The translations under genes were made by a program, and so were the position numbers. Of a stretch of DNA of 64,000 bases, positions 51,114 to 58,632 are shown in pieces (position 1 is the first letter of the stretch; every line of letters begins with the position of its first letter). The stretch spans positions 238,044 through 302,043 of the forward strand of contig NZ_JALLGK010000008.1 of the NCBI RefSeq assembly GCF_023072595.1, in the 5' to 3' direction. The notes beneath the pieces were generated by a model. The model saw nothing but the letters and a program-made list of their open reading frames with translations, was not told where the DNA came from and searched no databases. The DNA is from Streptomyces sp. XM4193. Lineage in GTDB: Bacteria > Actinomycetota > Actinomycetes > Streptomycetales > Streptomycetaceae.

Positions 51114-52316
51114 CTAGACGTTCGTCGCCACCGGGGCCTTCGCCTCGCTGCCGCGCGAGGTGCCGACGGCCCGTGCGGTGGCGAAGGCGACGCCCATCAG
51201 CGCCAGTACGAGGATCATCGCCGTCCGCAGTCCGTAGTGGTCGCCGAGGAAGCCGAGTGCGGGCGGGCCGACCAGGAAGGCGACGTACCCGATGGTGGCG
51301 GCGAGGGAGACCCGGGCGGTGGAGTCGGGCCCGGACTCGCCTGCGGCCGAGATGGCGACGGGGAAGCCGACCGAGGCACCGAGGCCCCAGAGCAGTACGG
51401 AGGCCATGACCAGCGCGGGGTGCTCCGCGAAGATCACCAGCGCGAGGCCGACCGCGCCGGAGAGCGCGCTGGCGCGCACCACGGTCGCGCGGGAGTGTCG
51501 GGCGAGGAAGTAGCCCGCGCCGAAGCGCCCCACCGCCATCGCGGCGGCGAACGCGGCGTAGGCGATCGAGCCCGCAGTGGCGGAGAGTCCGTGACCGTCC
51601 ACGACGATGAGCGGAAGCCAGTCGTTGGCCGAGCCCTCCGCGAACGCCATCGCGAGGATCACCACGCCGATCAGCAGCAGCGTGCGGTCGCGCAGCAGGC
51701 CGAGCGGCCCGGCGCTCCCGGTGCCCGTGTCGGCACGGTCCACCCGGCCGACGCCCGGGGGTACGAAGCGCATCGCGTACACCAGGCAGGCGGCGGCGAG
51801 TGCGGTCATGGCGGGGAGGTGCAGCAGGACCGGCACTCCGACGGCGTTGCAGAGAATGCCGATCACGGCGCCGAGGGTGGTCGCGACGCTGAACATTCCG
51901 TGCATCGCGGGCAACGCCGAGCGGCCCAGGGCCTGTTCGACCTCGGCGCCCTCGACGTTGAGCGAGACCTCACCGCCGCCGACCCCGAGGCCGAACAGCA
52001 TCATCCCGAACGAGACGGCGGCGCCCGTGCCGAGGTGGGCGCCGACGGCGATCACCGGCAGGCTCAGCGCGACGAGCGTCATCCCGGTCAGGGTCACCGG
52101 GCGGGTCCCCCAGCGCGAGACCAGTGTGCCCGAGGACAGCACACCGGTCATCGAGCCGACCGAGAGCCCGAGCAGGATCAGCCCCATCTGCGCGGTGCTC
52201 GCCCCGACCATGTCGCGAATGTCCGGGGTCCGGGTGACCCAGGTGGACATCGCCAGCCCCGGAATCATGAACAGCACGAACATCGCTCGCCTGCGCCTGG
52301 TCGCGGTGAACGGCAT
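51114..52316 (-). CDS. MFS transporter
   Basis: A 400-residue, 12-helix protein from ATG 52316 (GAGGGAG 6 bases upstream). MPFTATRRRRAMFVLFMIPG, GTLVSRWGTRPVTLTGMTLV (motif A) and LGFLGDHYGLRTAMILVLAL are typical. The FEGSANDW-like AMAFAEGSANDWLPL segment resembles the Bcr/fucose-permease-like branch. It is divergent from a TetR gene with two palindromic operators between, so it probably exports the compound sensed by that regulator. Confidence 0.93.
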   Translation of the reverse strand: MPFTATRRRRAMFVLFMIPGLAMSTWVTRTPDIRDMVGASTAQMGLILLGLSVGSMTGVLSSGTLVSRWGTRPVTLTGMTLVALSLPVIAVGAHLGTGAAVSFGMMLFGLGVGGGEVSLNVEGAEVEQALGRSALPAMHGMFSVATTLGAVIGILCNAVGVPVLLHLPAMTALAAACLVYAMRFVPPGVGRVDRADTGTGSAGPLGLLRDRTLLLIGVVILAMAFAEGSANDWLPLIVVDGHGLSATAGSIAYAAFAAAMAVGRFGAGYFLARHSRATVVRASALSGAVGLALVIFAEHPALVMASVLLWGLGASVGFPVAISAAGESGPDSTARVSLAATIGYVAFLVGPPALGFLGDHYGLRTAMILVLALMGVAFATARAVGTSRGSEAKAPVATNV

Positions 52317-52348
52317 CGGCAACTCCCTCACGACACGATCCCGGGAGA

Positions 52349-52364
52349 CTGTACAGATGTACAG
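52349..52364. promoter_or_regulatory. Palindromic operator in the MFS/TetR divergent promoter
   Basis: CTGTACA-GA-TGTACAG, a perfect inverted repeat sharing the CTGTACA word with the next site. Confidence 0.75.
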
Positions 52365-52371
52365 CCCGTAC

Positions 52372-52383
52372 GACTGTACAGTC
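52372..52383. promoter_or_regulatory. Second palindromic operator in the MFS/TetR divergent promoter
   Basis: GACTGTACAGTC, a perfect 12-base palindrome 21 bases centre-to-centre from the first site, suitable for two TetR dimers on the same helix face. Confidence 0.7.
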
Positions 52384-52423
52384 CCGTCCACCGGTTCAAC
52401 ACGGGGAAGCGGAGGCGAGATCG

Positions 52424-52984
52424 GTGACGGGGAAGCCCTCAGCGGGATCGGCGGCGAGGGAGAACGATCGCGCGGCGGCGATTCTGCACGCCGCGCTGGA
52501 GGTCATCGCGACCCGGGGCGTGCACCGCACCACGCACCGCAGGATCGCCGAGACGGCCGGCGTCTCCCTGGGGTTGTCGACCTACCACTTCGCCAACCTC
52601 GACGAGATCATCGAACGGGCCTTCGCGCTGCTCGTGGAGACGATGTCCGTCCAGTACCGCGCCGAACTCCCGGCCGCGCCGGGCCGGGAGGAGGCAATCG
52701 AGGCGGTGGTGCGGCTGATCTGCGGTCCGGAGTACGCCACGGACCGCGAGCTGACGCTGATGTTCGAGCTGTACGCCTGCGCCCGGCACAACCCGAAGGT
52801 GGCGTCCCTGACCGTCGACTGGCTGGCGCGCAGCCACTCGGCCCTCGCCCCGCACTTCGGCGAACGCGCCTGCCTCGCGATCGACGCGCTCATCGAGGGC
52901 TGGACCATCCACCGCACTTTTCAGGAACGCGCTCTCGACCGGGAGACCGTACGAGCGGCGATCACCGCACTCTCCACGCTCTGA
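52424..52984 (+). CDS. TetR-family transcriptional regulator
   Basis: A 186-residue protein from GTG 52424 (GGAGG 9 bases upstream). AAILHAALEVIATRGVHRTT, then HRRIAETAGVSLGLSTYHFA is a full TetR HTH. The C-terminal ligand domain (LTLMFELYACARHNPKVASL, ACLAIDALIEGWTIHRTFQE) is all-helical. By position it represses itself and the MFS gene. Confidence 0.95.
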   Translation: MTGKPSAGSAARENDRAAAILHAALEVIATRGVHRTTHRRIAETAGVSLGLSTYHFANLDEIIERAFALLVETMSVQYRAELPAAPGREEAIEAVVRLICGPEYATDRELTLMFELYACARHNPKVASLTVDWLARSHSALAPHFGERACLAIDALIEGWTIHRTFQERALDRETVRAAITALSTL

Positions 52985-53118
52985 CCCCGCCGCGGCCGGC
53001 GCGCGCCGACGAGGCGCCAACCCTTCGGAACGCCGGGCCGCGCGACAAGCGGCTTGGGAGTGCGCGAGGAGCGGTGCGGCGAGCGCGATGAGCCGTGAGC
53101 GCCCCGGGCGGACGCACA

Positions 53119-53160
53119 GGAGCCGGGTGGCGCGGAGTGCACCCCGCGCCACCCGGCTCC
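53119..53160. terminator. Strong 17-bp stem terminator between tetR and the cold-shock gene
   Basis: GGAGCCGGGTGGCGCGG (53119-53135) is the exact reverse complement of 53144-53160 around an 8-base loop. It serves the convergent gap from both sides. Confidence 0.8.
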
Positions 53161-53197
53161 GCACGAATCCGCACGACTCGTCCCGACCTCATACGGA

Positions 53198-53236
53198 CCG
53201 GTGAGACTTCACACGATCCGGTGAGACTTCACACGA
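53198..53236. repeat. 19-bp direct repeat with internal dyad
   Basis: CCGGTGAGACTTCACACGA is present twice exactly at a 20-base period. Each copy contains GTGA-GACT-TCAC. The rest of the gap 52985-53422 holds the terminator but no gene. Confidence 0.85.
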
Positions 53237-53422
53237 GCCGCCCTGCCCGCGTGACCGCGAACGCGCACGGGTGCACGCAAGGCAGACACTGGCGAACCCG
53301 TTCCGCGCACACGCGAACTCGCCGCTGCCGCGCGGGAAGACGAACCGCCCCGACTCCGGTGCGGACGTCCGGCATCGGACGCGTCACCGGCGGGCCGACG
53401 CGGCGGCGGGCGCTGCGAGGGT

Positions 53423-53857
53423 CTAGTTCTCCACCCAGCCGTGCGAGCCGGCGAGCTGGACCAGCCGCTGCCGCACCCGGACGATCTGCTCGGCGGTCAT
53501 GGCGGGCGCGGCACCGAGCAGGGCCTCGGTCACCTCGTCCCGGTACTCCTTGGAGGAGAGGATGTCGCAGTCGCCGTCCTCGCCGCCGCCGATCGGCGCC
53601 CCGACCGGGCCGTCCGCGTAACCGCCGGACTGGCGCTCGGGGGCGCCGCGCTCCAGGAGTCTGGCGTGCGAGGCCTTGGGGCCTCTGTCGCCGTCCTCGA
53701 TGTCGAACTCGACGATCGCGCCCGTACTGATCAGGTGCTTGTCCACATCCAGATCGTTGACGTGGATGAAGACGTCGTCGCCGCCGGAGTCCGGTGCCAC
53801 GAAGCCGTAGCCGCGTACCGCGTCAAATCGAATGATCTTGCCCGTAACCACTGCCAT
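53423..53857 (-). CDS. Cold-shock-domain protein with C-terminal extension
   Basis: A 144-residue protein from ATG 53857. Residues 1-67 form an OB-fold cold-shock domain: GKIIRFDAVRGYGFVAPDSG (RNP1) and DDVFIHVNDLD (RNP2). It binds single-stranded RNA or DNA. The tail (SSKEYRDEVTEALLGAAPAM, then TAEQIVRVRQRLVQLAGSHG) is helical and about twice the length of an ordinary Csp, matching the long-form actinobacterial group. Role is likely RNA chaperoning or transcription antitermination. Confidence 0.92.
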   Translation of the reverse strand: MAVVTGKIIRFDAVRGYGFVAPDSGGDDVFIHVNDLDVDKHLISTGAIVEFDIEDGDRGPKASHARLLERGAPERQSGGYADGPVGAPIGGGEDGDCDILSSKEYRDEVTEALLGAAPAMTAEQIVRVRQRLVQLAGSHGWVEN

Positions 53858-54150
53858 ACCGCCTATACCGCAAGAATCCGCTACCACCATTTTCGGACTC
53901 AGTTGAGCCCGCAACCGACCGTACAGGCCGAGGTGATGAGGCACAACGTCGCGGCGCGCAGCCGCCGGACCAGCGGTTGAGCGTATGCGGAAGGTCTGCG
54001 CACGCGGCATTTTCACGTCCGTCCGACCACCGTCGCGATCCGGACAACATCGGCTTCACCGACCGCGCACGGGCGGACGCCGATCGTCAGGAATCGCCCC
54101 GAGCGTCGGGGCTTCGCGCGGGGTCCCTCGGAGCCGGCGCACCGTCCCGC

Positions 54151-54942
54151 TCAGGGCTTGCGTGCCACGCCGCAGTAGAAGGCGACGTCCTCCGGTTCGC
54201 CCCGGCCGTCGTCCTCCGGGCGCCAGCGGGCGCAGGAGACGACGCCCGGTTCCAGCAGCTCCAGCCCGTCGAAGAATCCGGCGACCTCCGGGACGGTGCG
54301 CTGGGTCAGCTTCGGTGTGCCGACGGAGTTCCAGAAGGTGACGGCGGCGTCGACGTCCTCCAGGCCGGGCCCGGTGATGGTGTGCGAGAGCGCGAGGTAG
54401 CTGCCGGAGGGGACGGCGTCGACGAGTGTCCGTACGACCTCGCGGGCCTCGTCGGTGTCGGCGACGAACATCGCGATGCCGAGCAGCATGATCGCCGTCG
54501 GTTTGTCGAAGTCCAGTGTCCTGGTGGCGTGTTCGAGGATGGTGCGCGGATCGTGGAGGTCGGCCTCCAGATAGTCCGTGACGCCCTCGGGGGTGCTGGT
54601 GAGCAGCGCACGGGCGTGGGTGAGGACGAGCGGGTCGTTGTCGACGTAGACGATCCGCGAGTCCGGAGCGATGCTCTGCGCCACCTCGTGGGTGTTGGCG
54701 GCCGTCGGCAGTCCCGTGCCGATGTCGAGGAACTGGCGGATGCCCGCCTCGCCTGCCAGATGACGCACCGCTCGGCCGAGGAAGGCGCGGTCGGAGCGGG
54801 CGTAGTCGAGGATGCCGGGGTGCAGTTCCCGGATCTGGTCCCCGGTGACCCGGTCGACCTCGTAGTTGTCCTTGCCGCCGAGCCAGTAGTTCCACATCCG
54901 TGCCGAGTGCGGAACGGTGCTGTCGATCCGGTCCTGTGCCAC
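54151..54942 (-). CDS. SAM-dependent methyltransferase (PF04672 family)
   Basis: A 263-residue protein from GTG 54942 (AAGGAG 8 bases upstream). PHSARMWNYWLGGKDNYEVD is diagnostic of the actinobacterial DUF574/PF04672 methyltransferases. FLDIGTGLPTAANTHEVAQ binds SAM and VYVDNDPLVLTHARALL continues the Rossmann fold. These occur in many copies in Streptomyces; substrates are unknown. Confidence 0.95.
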   Translation of the reverse strand: MAQDRIDSTVPHSARMWNYWLGGKDNYEVDRVTGDQIRELHPGILDYARSDRAFLGRAVRHLAGEAGIRQFLDIGTGLPTAANTHEVAQSIAPDSRIVYVDNDPLVLTHARALLTSTPEGVTDYLEADLHDPRTILEHATRTLDFDKPTAIMLLGIAMFVADTDEAREVVRTLVDAVPSGSYLALSHTITGPGLEDVDAAVTFWNSVGTPKLTQRTVPEVAGFFDGLELLEPGVVSCARWRPEDDGRGEPEDVAFYCGVARKP

Positions 54943-55132
54943 GTTCGGTCTCCTTGGCTGCGTACGGCCGACCCGTCTGCGCGCAGACTATGCGATCTTG
55001 AAGCGGTCGGCCCGGCGTTCGAACAGGGCGTTCCCGAACGGCCCGAACGCGCCGGCCCGAACGCGCCGGGCCGAACCGCGCCGGAAGCAGCCCGCGCGGA
55101 ACGGCGCCGGGCGGCCCGGGTGGTGACAGACG

Positions 55133-56341
55133 CTAGGGGCCGGAGAGCAGCTCCGGCGCGAGCTCGGACACGTCTCGGTGGCCGCTGAGCGCGAGCGAGA
55201 GGTCCAACTCCGCGAGCAGACAACGCAGTACGTGGCTCACGCCCGCCTGGCCGCCCGCGCCGAGACCGTAGACGTACGGCCGTCCCAGCAGTACGGCCTC
55301 GGCGCCGAGCGCCAGCGCCTTCAGCACGTCGGAACCCGTGCGCACTCCGCTGTCGAAGAGGACCGAGGTCTCGTCACCGACCGCCTCGACCACCGGTGCC
55401 AGCGCCTCCAACGAGCCGATGGCGCCGTCGAGTTGACGGCCGCCGTGGTTGGAGACGACGACCCCGTCCATCCCGCTGTCCCGGGCGCGGCGTGCGTCGT
55501 CGGGGTGCTGGATGCCCTTGAGCACGATCGGGCCGGACCAGTGGTCGCGCAGGAAGGACAGCCGCTGCCAGGTCTTCGTCGGGTCGGCGAACATCCCGGC
55601 CCAGTGCACCACCGCGTCCAGCGGCGCCTCCTCGACCGGCTTGGCGAGTCCTGCCCGGAAGGCCGGGTCGCTCAGGTAGTTGGCGATCCCGATGCGCTGG
55701 AGGAAGGGCAGATACGCCCGGTCCAGATCGGTCGGGCGCCAGCCGAGCAGCCAGGTGTCGAGGGTGACGACGAGCGTCGTGTAGCCCGCGCGCGCCGCGC
55801 GCTCCAGGAGGGAGACGCAGACATCGTCGTCCTTCGGCCAGTAGAGCTGGTACCACCGCGGGCCGTCGCCGGCGGCCTCCGCGACCTCCTCCATCGCGTA
55901 GGAGGAAGCGGTGCTGTGGACGACCGGGACGCCCAGTTCGGCAGCCGCCCGCGCGACGGCCAGTTCGCCCTGCGGGTGGATGATCGACTGCACCCCGATC
56001 GGCGCCAGCAGCACGGGCGCGGGCATCGGGGTGCCCAGTACGGTGCGGGCGAGGCTTCGGGTGCCCACGTCGCGGAGCATCCGCGGCACGATGCGGCGGC
56101 GTTCGAAGGACTCCAGGTTGGCGGACATGGTGCGTCCGGATCCGGCGCCGCCCGCGACGTACCCGTACGCGGCCGGGGACATCCGGGCGCGCGCGGTGTC
56201 GGGGAGCGCGGTGAGGTCGGTGGTCAGCGCCGGGGTCTGCTCGGTCAGCAGGCCGTTCAGATAGATGTCGTTGGAGAAGTTCGCGTAGTTCACGGCCGGT
56301 TCCGGCACGGCGGCGGGCTCGGGAACGGACTCGTCGGCCAT
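55133..56341 (-). CDS. FMN-dependent alpha-hydroxy acid dehydrogenase / lactate 2-monooxygenase-type
   Basis: A 402-residue TIM-barrel flavoenzyme. SPAAYGYVAGGAGSGRTMSA begins the barrel, VLLAPIGVQSIIHPQGELAV is the FMN phosphate region, and VVSNHGGRQLDGAIGSLEAL holds the catalytic His and Arg. VRTGSDVLKALALGAEAVLL is the FMN-binding loop. It oxidises a 2-hydroxy acid such as lactate. It could be an oxidase, monooxygenase or dehydrogenase; lactate 2-monooxygenase is suggested by overall length and the SIIHPQGE motif. Divergent from the MBL hydrolase gene. Confidence 0.92.
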   Translation of the reverse strand: MADESVPEPAAVPEPAVNYANFSNDIYLNGLLTEQTPALTTDLTALPDTARARMSPAAYGYVAGGAGSGRTMSANLESFERRRIVPRMLRDVGTRSLARTVLGTPMPAPVLLAPIGVQSIIHPQGELAVARAAAELGVPVVHSTASSYAMEEVAEAAGDGPRWYQLYWPKDDDVCVSLLERAARAGYTTLVVTLDTWLLGWRPTDLDRAYLPFLQRIGIANYLSDPAFRAGLAKPVEEAPLDAVVHWAGMFADPTKTWQRLSFLRDHWSGPIVLKGIQHPDDARRARDSGMDGVVVSNHGGRQLDGAIGSLEALAPVVEAVGDETSVLFDSGVRTGSDVLKALALGAEAVLLGRPYVYGLGAGGQAGVSHVLRCLLAELDLSLALSGHRDVSELAPELLSGP

Positions 56342-56457
56342 CGCTTGCGGACCTCCGTGGGGCGGGCGGGGCGGGTGCGGTGCGCGGCTCAGCCTCGCGG
56401 GCCTCCGACAGCTCCGCAAGACCTCGGCACCCTCCCGCCTCGCGACATACTGGCGCA

Positions 56458-57618
56458 ATGACACCTCATACGGGCGCTCACCTGCGGAAGCTCGCCGAGG
56501 GCCTCCACGTCTGGCTGCCGACCCGGCGGGGCTGGGGACTGGCGAACTGCGGGCTGGTGGTCGGGAACGACACCGCGCTGTGGATCGACACACCGTACGA
56601 CCGGCGACTCGCGGGCCGATTCCTCGCCGCCTCCGGGGAGTTGCTCCCGCCGGGCGTGGCGATCGACCGGGTGGTGGTGACGCACGGCAACGGCGATCAC
56701 TTCTGGGGCGCGGGGGTGGTGCCGGACGCGGAGGTCATCGCCGCCAAGGAGTCGCTGGAGCAGGCCGAGGCGGAGCCCGACCCGCGGACGATGCACGCCT
56801 TCGTCCGGGGCGCGGTCCCCGAACAGCCCTCCCCCGCACCGCCGTCACACTCCTCGCCGACAGCCTCCCCACGGTCCGCCTCCTCCTCACCGTCCACCGC
56901 ACGGCCGTCCACCGTGCCGCCACGGCCGGAGCAGGGCGCGGCGCACGCGGCCGGGGCTCTCGCCGATCGGCGGGCGGAGGAGCTGCTGCGCAGCTATATG
57001 CGGCGGCACTTCGGCTCCTTCGACTGGGCGGACACCGAGCGGGTACGGCCGACCCTGCTGTTCCGGGGCGAGTTGGAGCTGAGCGTGGGCGGCCGACCGG
57101 TACGTGTCGTGGGCCTGCCCCCGGCGCACACGACCGGCGACCTCTTCGTCCATCTGCCCGACCACGGCACGGTGTTCGCGGGTGACGTGGTCTTCGGGTC
57201 CACCCCCGCGCAGCCGGGCGACCACGCGGTGCACTGGGCGGGTCCGCTGAGCGCGGTGAGCGCGGTGTGCGAGCGGATTCTGGCGACCGGGGCGGAGACG
57301 ATCGTGCCGGGTCACGGCCCGGTCCTGGGTCGCTCCGACGTACGGGCGCATCTGGACTATCTGCACCATCTGCGGGAGCGGGCCGAGGAGTTCCACGCAC
57401 GCGGCCTACCGGCGCCGGAGGCGGCGCGGCGGGTGATCGCCGAGCGCCGCCACCCCGAACTCGGCCTGCCCGAAAGGCTGGTGGTGACGATGCGCACCGA
57501 GTATCGGCACCTGTCCCCCGCGCCGCGCACCGGCGTGCTGGAGGTGATGGCGGAGGTCGCGCAGCTCGCGGCGGAGTGCGAGGGCACCGACGACCCCGCT
57601 TCCTCCCCGACCGGCTGA
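56458..57618 (+). CDS. MBL-fold metallohydrolase with Asn in the first metal motif
   Basis: A 386-residue protein from ATG 56458. The metal motif is VVTHGNGDHFWG, so the second His of the usual HxHxDH is Asn. PPAHTTGDLFV, FAGDVVFGSTP and IVPGHGPVLGRSDV supply the other ligands. Residues about 120-160 are a Pro/Ser-rich insertion, and a helical tail of 85 residues follows. Members cleave thioester, ester or phosphodiester bonds; the Asn substitution recurs in this subgroup and may leave a mononuclear site. Substrate unknown. Confidence 0.88.
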   Translation: MTPHTGAHLRKLAEGLHVWLPTRRGWGLANCGLVVGNDTALWIDTPYDRRLAGRFLAASGELLPPGVAIDRVVVTHGNGDHFWGAGVVPDAEVIAAKESLEQAEAEPDPRTMHAFVRGAVPEQPSPAPPSHSSPTASPRSASSSPSTARPSTVPPRPEQGAAHAAGALADRRAEELLRSYMRRHFGSFDWADTERVRPTLLFRGELELSVGGRPVRVVGLPPAHTTGDLFVHLPDHGTVFAGDVVFGSTPAQPGDHAVHWAGPLSAVSAVCERILATGAETIVPGHGPVLGRSDVRAHLDYLHHLRERAEEFHARGLPAPEAARRVIAERRHPELGLPERLVVTMRTEYRHLSPAPRTGVLEVMAEVAQLAAECEGTDDPASSPTG

Positions 57619-58632
57619 CCGCCACCGACGTCACGGCACCGCGCACCGCTGCCCGGCGGCCGGAATGCGTGCTGCACGCGGTCGGTCGGCGCGGTCGGCG
57701 CGGCACGGCTCAACCGCGGCCGGCCCGACGGTTCGGACGCGGCCGGCCCGGCACCGGGCCCCGGTCGGCGCGAGAGGCCCCGACTCTCGCGAGAGGCCCC
57801 GACCCGCGCGAGAGGGCTCGGCGCGGAGCGGAACCGGGCGGCGCCCCGGGCGGAACCGGGCGCGGCGACGGCCCGTACGGCCCGGCACGACATCCGCACG
57901 GCACCGGCACGGCACCCGCACGGCACCCGGCACGACACCGGGGCGTCCGGACCGGCGCCGCGGCGGCAGACGGTGCGCGCTTCGGGGCCGCGGGCAGCAC
58001 ACGGGCGCCTCGCAGCCGCCGTTCAGCCATTAACAAAGTGGGAATCGGGCGAACTCCGGAAAGCCGCCCGAGGGCGTGGCCGGAATCGACCGCCTCGCAC
58101 CGAGGGCCGCGATCGTCGAGCAATCGGTGGCAAACATCCGGTTCGAATCCCATGCATGCACCCAACGCAGCAAAACAGGACAACACACACCAGTTCCACG
58201 ATTCACGACCTGTCCGTAATTCTCCGCAGAGTGCGGGAATCGCGCGTCCGCTATGCGAAACCCCGCCTCCACCAAGGGGGCGGATCTGCCCTACTGACCT
58301 GGTATGGAGTCTTCATAGCGGTTGCCCGAGAAACGACCGCAGAGGGTTGCTTTGCTCGACGGTGATTTCGCTCACATTTCCGAACGTCGGCGGTCCGTTC
58401 AGATGTCGCGCCCGTGACGGAGTCATATCTTGGCCGTTGCATGCAGATGGCACACGTGGAAAAGGACCAGCTGGGGGCGTGATCGCGTCAACAGGCGCGG
58501 ATTTCCTTGTGTTCACCACGCGAACCAGGCGTTAACAGAAGCGAACTACTGACAAGTTGACCGCAACGGCGTTCCGCGCATCTACTGCACAGAGTCACTG
58601 ACCAGTTGCGCGCGCAGGCGGGAGAAGCTCAA
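57619..58632. other. Large gene-free region upstream of the synthase gene
   Basis: The first half is very GC-rich with short repeats (CGAGAGGCCCCGAC near 57770-57815, GCACGGCACC near 57893-57945). From about 58020 onward the DNA is visibly less GC-rich (around 53% in a hand-counted 60-base sample at 58141-58200) and carries no convincing gene on either strand. It most likely holds a long leader and the promoter of the synthase gene, and perhaps the border of the acquired cluster. Confidence 0.5.
58557..58586 (+). promoter_or_regulatory. Candidate promoter for the synthase gene
   Basis: TTGACC (58557-58562), an 18-base spacer and TCTACT (58581-58586) match the vegetative -35/-10 pattern. Transcription would start about 40 bases before the ATG at 58633. 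Confidence 0.5.

Noticed and set aside
58135..58165. GGTTCGAATCC, resembling a tRNA T-loop, possibly an attachment site
   Set aside because: The flanking bases do not form a T-stem (third pair is C-C), and no acceptor, D or anticodon arms could be found.
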